Source of the DNA: Chitinophagaceae bacterium
Lineage (GTDB): Bacteria; Bacteroidota; Bacteroidia; Chitinophagales; Chitinophagaceae
Assembly: GCA_026785745.1 (NCBI GenBank)
Contig: JAJAZO010000068.1
Span: 1 to 6,707 of the forward strand
Direction of reading: 5' to 3'
DNA length: 6,707 nt
Below are positions 1 through 4,901 of the stretch, piece by piece. The notes under the pieces are model-generated. The model searched no databases and had not been told where the DNA came from. It saw nothing but the letters and a program-made list of their open reading frames with translations. The first letter of the stretch is position 1, and every line of letters begins with the position of its first letter. The translations under genes and the position numbers were made by a program.

Positions 1-2337
1 ATACTTATCAATAGCAAAAGCCCATTTATATATACTGGATTAAGCTATAATATCAAGCAAGGTATAATGCATGTAGATAGCAGGCAACGCAGTGCCTCCC
101 CTTATTATAACTGGTCTTTCCGTTGGGCTAAAGCATTTAAAAATAAGTTTGCTATAAAGATTGCTGCTGAACTGATAAAAGGTAACGACTGGCAGGCTGA
201 GGATTACAGGAACAAGAGATTAGACCCAACTGGTTTGTTTGCATTGTCAACTGGAAACCGTCAAAACACTTCTGACTTTAACGGCATCAATACGTATGGT
301 GATGAAACAAGTGTGAATATTCCTGCTTTATCGCAGATATTGCAGGCTACAATAAATGGAGGTGTTTTGGGGGCAACAGGAGGTCTTGTCAATTTAAATA
401 ATTCGGCAGCTGGCTATTTTGGTGCTATCGGAAACCCAACCTATCCAACTAATGCACAGGTGGCAAGCTTTATTGGCTTATTTCCTACTGCATTACAAGG
501 AGCAGCACAGCTTTTCGTCCCATTCTATTTGGGAAATTCAAGAAACTATTTTGGAGCCACCCCGGCAGATAGGTCAACTAATAATGTAACAAGAACAGGT
601 TATGAAGAGAAACATCTTGTTGATTATGGCAACCTGAATGCAAAATTTGTTGCAGGTCTTCATTATAAGATTACTGACAACCTTGAAGCTTCATTAAACT
701 CTTATGTTGGAACAGGAACCACAGTTTATACCGGTGCCGACCGTTATTCTCTCCGCAACCTGAAAATGGCTCAGCATAAATTAGAGCTAAGATCTAAAAA
801 TTGGTTTGTAAGGGCATACACTACACAGGAAAATGCAGGTGAATCATACAATGCTTCGGCAGCGGGTGCCTTTGTAAATGAAGCCTGGAAACCAACAGCA
901 CCATCTGCTGCCCTTGGGTTGCCTGGTATCAGTTCTTCCTGGATTGGTCAGTATATACTTACCTATTCAGAAACGTTGCGTCAGACTGGTTCTGTTAGTC
1001 TTCCTCCAAGTAGTTTTAATTTGCATGCGGCTGCCCGAAATGCTGCTGATGTGGGTCGTTTATTACCTGGTACTACAGCCTATTCTAATGCACTTAAAAA
1101 AGTAAGGACTACACCTATTAAAAACGGTGGTGCTTTGTTCCTTGATAAAACTGACCTGTGGGCAGGTGAGGCACAAATTAACCTTTCAGATGTAGGTAGA
1201 TTCTCTGATAAAGTAGAAGTAATTGGCGGTGTTCAATGGAAGCAATATGTACTGAATTCCCAAGGAACATTATTTGCAGATAATACTGATACCCTGATTG
1301 GCTATGCCAAAATTACCAACCGTGGTAATATCAAAATAAGCGAAACAGGTGGATACATCCAGTTGCGTAAAAAAATGTTTAGTGACGTACTTACACTAAG
1401 CGGATCTGTTCGTTACGACAAACAAACCAACTTTAAAGGTAAATTCACTCCAAGGTTTACGGCATTGATCAAGGTGGCAAAAGATAATAACCTGAGATTA
1501 TCTTTCCAAACGGCTTACCGTTTCCCTACCATGCAAAACCAATATATAGCCCTTTCTACAGGAACGGCTGTGTTAATCGGATGTCTCCCTGAATTCCAGG
1601 GTTTCTATAAATTAAATACTATTCCATTCCAGGGATATACAGCTGCCAGTATTATTGCTGCCCGTTCTGGTGGTGGTACTGCTGCACTTGTTCCTGCTGT
1701 TTACAAAGAAGTAACTCCTGAAACTGTGGGTTCCTATGAGCTTGGTTATAAAGGTATTTTAATGAAGAAATTAATGGTAGATGCGTATGTGTACTACAGT
1801 CGCTACCAGGATTTCCTGGCTACGATAGTTGTGGGTCAGGCGAGAACAGGAGTTAATACTGACCTGCTTTCTCCTTTCAGCACTACCAATATCTCTTATA
1901 CACAAAACGCACCTGAAACTGTAAAAGCTATTGGATGGGGTATAGGGCTTGATTACAACCCCTTTAAGAACTACTACCTGACTGCAAACGTATTCTCCGA
2001 CCAACTGAAAGATGCGCCGGCAAACCTTGTTACTTTTTTCAATGCTCCTAAGTACAGGGTGAATGTTGGAGTAAGGAATGACAATTTTTGCAAAGGCTTC
2101 GGATTTAATATAATGATGAGGTGGCAGGATGAAAATTTTTATGAGGGAACTTTTGTAAAAGGAACATTGCCTTCTTTTGCTACGGTTGATGCACAAGTTA
2201 CTTATCGTCCGATTGGTACCAAAAGTGTTTACCGTATAGGTGGAACCAATTGGGGTAACAACTATAACCGTACAGGTTTTGGTAGTCCTGCTGTGGGTGG
2301 TTTGTACTACATCAGCTATGGATATAATATCAATTAA
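1..2337 (+). CDS. TonB-dependent outer-membrane receptor, C-terminal part (5' end outside window)
   Basis: The frame is open from base 1 through 778 codons to the TAA at 2335-2337, so the gene begins upstream; the first in-window ATG at 67 is internal and not the start. What is visible is most of an outer-membrane beta-barrel: alternating aromatic and polar strands, Gly/Ala/Asn-rich loops, and segments typical of Bacteroidota TonB-dependent receptors, such as HVDSRQR near codon 25, RYDKQTNFKGKFTPR near codons 470-485 and YRFPTMQNQYIAL at codons 506-518. The N-terminal signal peptide, any carboxypeptidase-regulatory-like domain and the plug are not in the window. Such receptors import large or scarce substrates across the outer membrane using TonB/ExbBD energy; the substrate here cannot be told from the barrel. 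The protein ends in Tyr-Asn-Ile-Asn rather than the more usual terminal Phe or Tyr. A terminator follows 23 bases after the stop, so this gene ends its transcription unit. The family call is firm; the specificity is unknown. Confidence 0.88.
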   Translation: MLINSKSPFIYTGLSYNIKQGIMHVDSRQRSASPYYNWSFRWAKAFKNKFAIKIAAELIKGNDWQAEDYRNKRLDPTGLFALSTGNRQNTSDFNGINTYGDETSVNIPALSQILQATINGGVLGATGGLVNLNNSAAGYFGAIGNPTYPTNAQVASFIGLFPTALQGAAQLFVPFYLGNSRNYFGATPADRSTNNVTRTGYEEKHLVDYGNLNAKFVAGLHYKITDNLEASLNSYVGTGTTVYTGADRYSLRNLKMAQHKLELRSKNWFVRAYTTQENAGESYNASAAGAFVNEAWKPTAPSAALGLPGISSSWIGQYILTYSETLRQTGSVSLPPSSFNLHAAARNAADVGRLLPGTTAYSNALKKVRTTPIKNGGALFLDKTDLWAGEAQINLSDVGRFSDKVEVIGGVQWKQYVLNSQGTLFADNTDTLIGYAKITNRGNIKISETGGYIQLRKKMFSDVLTLSGSVRYDKQTNFKGKFTPRFTALIKVAKDNNLRLSFQTAYRFPTMQNQYIALSTGTAVLIGCLPEFQGFYKLNTIPFQGYTAASIIAARSGGGTAALVPAVYKEVTPETVGSYELGYKGILMKKLMVDAYVYYSRYQDFLATIVVGQARTGVNTDLLSPFSTTNISYTQNAPETVKAIGWGIGLDYNPFKNYYLTANVFSDQLKDAPANLVTFFNAPKYRVNVGVRNDNFCKGFGFNIMMRWQDENFYEGTFVKGTLPSFATVDAQVTYRPIGTKSVYRIGGTNWGNNYNRTGFGSPAVGGLYYISYGYNIN

Positions 2338-2360
2338 AGAAATTGGGTTATACAAGTATA

Positions 2361-2391
2361 AAGGTCCTGCCATTGGCGGGACCTTCTTTTT
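2361..2391 (+). terminator. Rho-independent terminator of the TonB-receptor gene
   Basis: An 11-bp stem (2361-2371 with 2375-2385, one G-T wobble) with a 3-base ATT loop is followed after one C by five T residues (2387-2391). It lies 23 bases beyond the receptor stop codon. The opposite strand has no T-tract after the hairpin, so it should work only for rightward transcription. Confidence 0.88.
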
Positions 2392-2431
2392 GTGGTAGAA
2401 ATACTATTAAAAAAATATATTTCGCCGACTG

Positions 2432-2463
2432 TGCAACGTTATGATTATTTAGTTGCATCTTCG
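2432..2463 (+). promoter_or_regulatory. Inverted repeat with weak -7-like element, possible promoter or operator
   Basis: TGCAAC (2432-2437) and GTTGCA (2452-2457) form a perfect inverted repeat with 14 bases between the arms, so the arm centres are 20 bases apart, about two helical turns. This is a spacing suited to a dimeric regulator. The right arm runs into CATCTTCG (2456-2463), which matches four of the six fixed positions of the Bacteroidota -7 consensus TAnnTTTG. No good -33 TTTG was found at the expected distance. If active, it would start a rightward transcript near 2470 that meets the terminator-like hairpin at 2499-2530. Confidence 0.3.
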
Positions 2464-2469
2464 CCTTGG

Positions 2470-2530
2470 TTTTTCATAGGATATTGGATTTTATAAACGA
2501 GGCTGGGTTTCTACCCGGCTTCTATTTTTT
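2470..2530 (+). ncRNA. Candidate short transcript or leader ending in its own terminator
   Basis: This stretch of about 60 bases lies after the receptor terminator, downstream of a possible promoter (2432-2463), and ends in a strong hairpin with a T-tract (2499-2530). A second terminator only about 110 bases after the first makes sense if a separate transcript starts in between. The start at 2470 is a guess from the -7-like element. It could be a free-standing small RNA or an attenuated leader of the downstream regulator gene at 2734. I do not recognise a named RNA family. An open frame starting with GTG at 2431 and ending at 2496, two bases before the hairpin, encodes 21 residues, seven of them aromatic. 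That raises a leader-peptide reading, but the frame has no ATG and no ribosome-binding site. Confidence 0.3.
2499..2530 (+). terminator. Second intergenic hairpin terminator or attenuator
   Basis: A 10-bp stem (2499-2508 paired with 2513-2522, two G-T wobbles) closes a TTCT loop and is followed by TATTTTTT (2523-2530). It is as good a rho-independent terminator as the one at 2361-2391 but unrelated in sequence. Any transcript entering from upstream toward the response-regulator gene would have to pass it, so it may act as an attenuator or simply end a short RNA. Confidence 0.7.
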
Positions 2531-2534
2531 CCTG

Positions 2535-2560
2535 TCCACCGTAGCTTTAGCGAAGGTGGA
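2535..2560. repeat. Palindromic mini-repeat (TCCACC ... GGTGGA)
   Basis: Arms TCCACC (2535-2540) and GGTGGA (2555-2560) enclose a core with a GC/GC inner pairing around TTTA (GCTTTAGC, 2544-2551). The form resembles short intergenic elements with a GTAGCTT.AGCG.A core between complementary pyrimidine- and purine-rich arms, which I recall as dispersed in many bacterial genomes, including Bacteroidota. Only one copy is in the window, so the dispersed status is recalled rather than shown. Confidence 0.55.
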
Positions 2561-2705
2561 ACATCCAACCCCTGATCCTTCAATATACTCAGGTGGGCTT
2601 TAGAGTTTTTACGGAATAAACACCCTGCGATTTTTAAATTGAGTTTTTTCTTCTCTTAAGAAACTGGCAAAGGTTTCGTAACTCATAACTTGTATCCAAA
2701 TCAAC
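2561..2705. other. Gene-free stretch with no clear feature
   Basis: This AT-rich spacer lies between the palindromic mini-repeat and the -7 element of the next gene. I see no ATG-started frame of useful length, no strong hairpin and no repeat. The remaining possibility is a regulator site for the downstream gene, which I cannot point to. Confidence 0.5.
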
Positions 2706-2713
2706 TATTTTTG
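2706..2713 (+). promoter_or_regulatory. -7 promoter element of the sigma-54-activator gene
   Basis: TATTTTTG matches the Bacteroidota -7 consensus TAnnTTTG at every fixed position. It lies 20 bases before the ATG at 2734 and would give a leader of roughly 15 bases. The nearest upstream TTG (2690-2692) is only 13 bases away instead of about 19, so the -33 element is weak or absent. The A-rich run just before the ATG replaces a Shine-Dalgarno sequence. Confidence 0.5.
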
Positions 2714-2733
2714 TCCTTCTAAAAAAACCTTCA

Positions 2734-3894
2734 ATGGCAGACATACTGATTATAGATGACGAGAAAGCAATACGGAAAACCCTGACAGAGATACTGTCAT
2801 TTGAAGGCTATAAAATAGATGAAGCAGCTGATGGCGAAGAAGGGCTGAAAAAATTCAAGGAAAAAACGTTTGACCTTGTATTGTGCGATATTAAAATGCC
2901 CAAATTGGATGGCATTGAGTTTCTTCAAAAAGCTGGTGAAATAAATCCTGATGTTCCTATTATCATGATCTCAGGGCATGGTAATATTGAAACCGCTGTT
3001 GAGGCTGTTAAGAAGGGAGCTTACGACTTTATTTCCAAACCACCAGATCTCAACCGCCTGCTCATTACCATCCGCAATGCAATGGATAAAAGCAGCCTGG
3101 TAACAGAGACTAAAGTGCTGAAAAGAAGGGTGAGCAAAGTGCAGGAAATGATTGGTCAATCATCACCCATCAAAAAAATAAAAGAAACGATTGAAAAAGT
3201 AGCTCCTACAGATGCCAGGATATTAATTACCGGAGATAATGGGGTAGGTAAAGAACTGGTGGCCCGTTGGATACATGAAAAAAGTAACCGGGCTTCTGGC
3301 CCTATAGTAGAAGTAAACTGTGCTGCTATTCCAACAGAGTTAATCGAAAGTGAATTATTCGGGCATGAAAAAGGTTCTTTTACTTCAGCCATCAAACAAC
3401 GTATTGGAAAATTTGAATCTGCCAGCGGCGGTACCCTCTTTTTAGATGAAATAGGAGATATGAGTGCTAATGCGCAGGCCAAAGTACTTCGGGCATTGCA
3501 GGAAGGAAAAATAACCAGGGTAGGAGCCGATAAAGACATTTCTGTTGATGTAAGGGTAATTTCAGCCACTAACAAAGATTTATTGAAAGAAGTAGATGCT
3601 AAAAATTTCCGGCTCGATTTGTATCACCGCCTGAGTGTAATTCTTATTCATGTTCCTTCATTAAATGAACGGAGAGATGATATCCCTTTGTTAGTACAAC
3701 AATTTCTTACTAATATATGCGCTGATTATGGTATTGCTGAAAAACCAATTGATGACGATGCCATCAAATTATTGCAACAATACAACTGGACAGGTAATAT
3801 CCGGGAATTGAGAAATGTGGTGGAACGCTTAGTCATCTTATCCGGTAAAACCATTACAATAGAAGATATCAGGAGTTATGTAATGCCGAAGTAG
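2734..3894 (+). CDS. Response regulator with sigma-54 activator AAA+ domain, lacking a DNA-binding domain
   Basis: This 386-residue protein has an N-terminal receiver domain (about 1-120) with the acidic pair D8/D9, phospho-acceptor D52 in CDIKMP, switch residue S80 and K102. After a linker comes a sigma-54-interaction AAA+ domain (about 140-365): Walker A GDNGVGKE (167-174), Walker B LFLDE (235-239), sensor I TN (279-280), arginine-finger region FRLDLYHRL (292-300) and the sensor II segment GNIRELRN (354-361). The sigma-54-contact loop reads GSFTSA (214-219) instead of GAFTGA. The protein stops about 25 residues after sensor II, so the usual C-terminal Fis-type helix-turn-helix (NtrC-family members are about 450-480 residues) is missing. 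The frame shows no extension after the TAG, and the opposite strand there is coding, so this is not a recent frameshift. By family knowledge it should be phosphorylated by a histidine kinase and remodel sigma-54 RNA polymerase by ATP hydrolysis. The partner kinase is not in the window. The start at 2734 places the receiver motif at the normal distance. Confidence 0.92.
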   Translation: MADILIIDDEKAIRKTLTEILSFEGYKIDEAADGEEGLKKFKEKTFDLVLCDIKMPKLDGIEFLQKAGEINPDVPIIMISGHGNIETAVEAVKKGAYDFISKPPDLNRLLITIRNAMDKSSLVTETKVLKRRVSKVQEMIGQSSPIKKIKETIEKVAPTDARILITGDNGVGKELVARWIHEKSNRASGPIVEVNCAAIPTELIESELFGHEKGSFTSAIKQRIGKFESASGGTLFLDEIGDMSANAQAKVLRALQEGKITRVGADKDISVDVRVISATNKDLLKEVDAKNFRLDLYHRLSVILIHVPSLNERRDDIPLLVQQFLTNICADYGIAEKPIDDDAIKLLQQYNWTGNIRELRNVVERLVILSGKTITIEDIRSYVMPK

Positions 3895-4774
3895 CAATAG
3901 CCGTTTGCCTTGCAAATTCAATCATTTCATCCAACGAATGGAGAACCTTTGTAGTAGCAGGAATATCATCAATATAGCTACAGGCATGACCTGATACAAT
4001 AATTTTCTTATCGGGGAAATTTTTACTTAACGTCCTGATGTAATTATTCAACCCGTCATTACCCAGATCAGTTATTACATGAGCATACAAATGAGTAGCC
4101 GGATGATGATGCAGATAATATTCTAAACAGGCTAACGAAACATTGGCGCCAAAATAAGTTGTACGATTATTATACTTTCTGAAAAAATAGTTGGCCGCCA
4201 GCAATGGAATCTCATGTTGCTCACCGGAAGGAGCAAACACAACTATATTAGTTTTACTGTTACTGTCAACTTCCAGCCCATCAGTAGCAAGAATGATTTT
4301 TTTACGGATAATGTGGGTTACAAAATGCTCCTGTGCAGGAATTGCGTTATTGGTCATCCATAACAAGCCAATCCGTTGCAGAAAAGGATAAAAAATAGTT
4401 GCGATACATTTTTCAAGTCCGATCCTGACCACCTGACAGTTCACAATCTTCTCAAATTTTTCCTCATCAAAATCCATCCCCGCTTCAATCAACTGGTGAA
4501 CGAATAGCTCATGATTATTTTCTTTACTACAGGAGGATTGAACAAGCTGCTGTATTTGTTCAGGGCTCAGTTCCGCAATCTTTGATATTTTATAACCGCT
4601 ATGATACAAAAATGAGATCCGGAGCAATTCCTTCAAATCATCATTATCATAAATCCGGTGCTGGCTTTCCTTTCGTTTAGGAACAAATAGCTTATACCGC
4701 TGCTCCCAGATGCGCAGGGTGTGGGCTTTTATGCCGCAAAGATTTTCAATATCCCTGATGGTGAAATGGTTCAT
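3869..4774 (-). CDS. MerR-family regulator with B12-binding-like C-terminal domain (CarH/LitR type)
   Basis: This 301-residue protein starts with a MerR winged helix (about 1-75: FTIRDIENLCGI, then HTLRIWEQRY). The C-terminal half resembles the cobalamin-binding module of CarH/LitR photoreceptor repressors: a four-helix part (about 85-165) with the signature W139-x9-E149-H150, then a Rossmann-like part (about 175-290) with EQHEIP at 185-190, where H187 matches the cobalt-ligating His of E-x-H-x-x-G. Two positions differ from Thermus CarH: the final Gly of that motif is Pro190, and the residue after the Trp is Met140 where CarH has the His that binds cobalt after light exposure. Relatives repress in the dark with adenosylcobalamin and release DNA in light; whether that holds here is inference. 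The gene is divergent from lepB and its end overlaps the convergent activator gene by 26 bases. The start at 4774 fits the usual MerR N-terminus. No Shine-Dalgarno is seen. Confidence 0.88.
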   Translation of the reverse strand: MNHFTIRDIENLCGIKAHTLRIWEQRYKLFVPKRKESQHRIYDNDDLKELLRISFLYHSGYKISKIAELSPEQIQQLVQSSCSKENNHELFVHQLIEAGMDFDEEKFEKIVNCQVVRIGLEKCIATIFYPFLQRIGLLWMTNNAIPAQEHFVTHIIRKKIILATDGLEVDSNSKTNIVVFAPSGEQHEIPLLAANYFFRKYNNRTTYFGANVSLACLEYYLHHHPATHLYAHVITDLGNDGLNNYIRTLSKNFPDKKIIVSGHACSYIDDIPATTKVLHSLDEMIEFARQTAIATSALHNS

Positions 4775-4786
4775 ACAGATGGCAGG

Positions 4787-4794
4787 CTAAAGTA
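4787..4794 (-). promoter_or_regulatory. Possible -7 element of the MerR gene
   Basis: On the minus strand this reads TACTTTAG, one mismatch from TAnnTTTG, 12 bases upstream of the ATG. No convincing -33 TTTG lies at the proper distance. TAGAGT (4793-4798) and ACTCTA (4819-4824) form a 6-bp inverted repeat that overlaps it, which may be chance in AT-rich DNA. Confidence 0.25.
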
Positions 4795-4827
4795 GAGTTT
4801 ATTCCGGGTAAAACCAGTACTCTATTT

Positions 4828-4858
4828 TATCAAAAATTTGGATATTAAAATTTTGATA
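4828..4858. promoter_or_regulatory. Long palindrome, candidate operator between the MerR gene and lepB
   Basis: Arms of 12 bases (4828-4839 and 4847-4858, form TATCAAAAwTTT / AAAwTTTTGATA) match at 11 of 12 positions around a 7-base spacer. The arms are not followed by a T-tract after a GC-rich stem, so this is not a terminator. It lies in the only spacer between the divergent MerR and lepB genes and covers the proposed -33 element of lepB (4852-4855). This is where a dimeric repressor would block lepB transcription. The MerR protein encoded next to it is the natural candidate binder, by inference from position only. Confidence 0.5.
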
Positions 4859-4881
4859 CGCAAATATTTACAATACTTTTG
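4852..4881 (+). promoter_or_regulatory. lepB promoter (-33 TTTG, -7 TACTTTTG)
   Basis: TTTG at 4852-4855 and TACTTTTG at 4874-4881 are separated by 18 bases and match the Bacteroidota housekeeping promoter pattern TTTG / TAnnTTTG. Transcription would start near 4888, leaving a leader of about 14 bases before the lepB ATG at 4902. The -33 part lies inside the right arm of the palindrome at 4828-4858. Confidence 0.6.
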
Positions 4882-4901
4882 TCAGCTATAAAATATGGCT
4901 C

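Noticed and set aside
1771..2373. Minus-strand open frame of 200 codons opposite the receptor gene
   Set aside because: It lies antisense to a convincing barrel coding region, has no recognisable domain, and its start falls inside the receptor terminator hairpin.
2466..2600. TTG-started frame of about 44 codons through the intergenic hairpin and repeat
   Set aside because: It has no ATG or ribosome-binding site, and it reads through a terminator stem and a palindromic repeat, so coding is unlikely.
2641..2668. Possible hairpin in the T-rich/AAGAAACT segment before the activator gene
   Set aside because: Pairing needs a three-base bulge and is almost all A-T, so it is not distinguishable from chance.
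3156..3575. Minus-strand open frame opposite the AAA+ domain
   Set aside because: It is a shadow of the strongly conserved sigma-54 activator domain; its translation has no recognisable motif.
3895..3960. Possible frameshifted Fis-type DNA-binding domain after the activator stop
   Set aside because: The in-frame extension hits a stop after one codon, and this DNA is the conserved-looking 3' end of the minus-strand MerR gene. No helix-turn-helix coding is seen.
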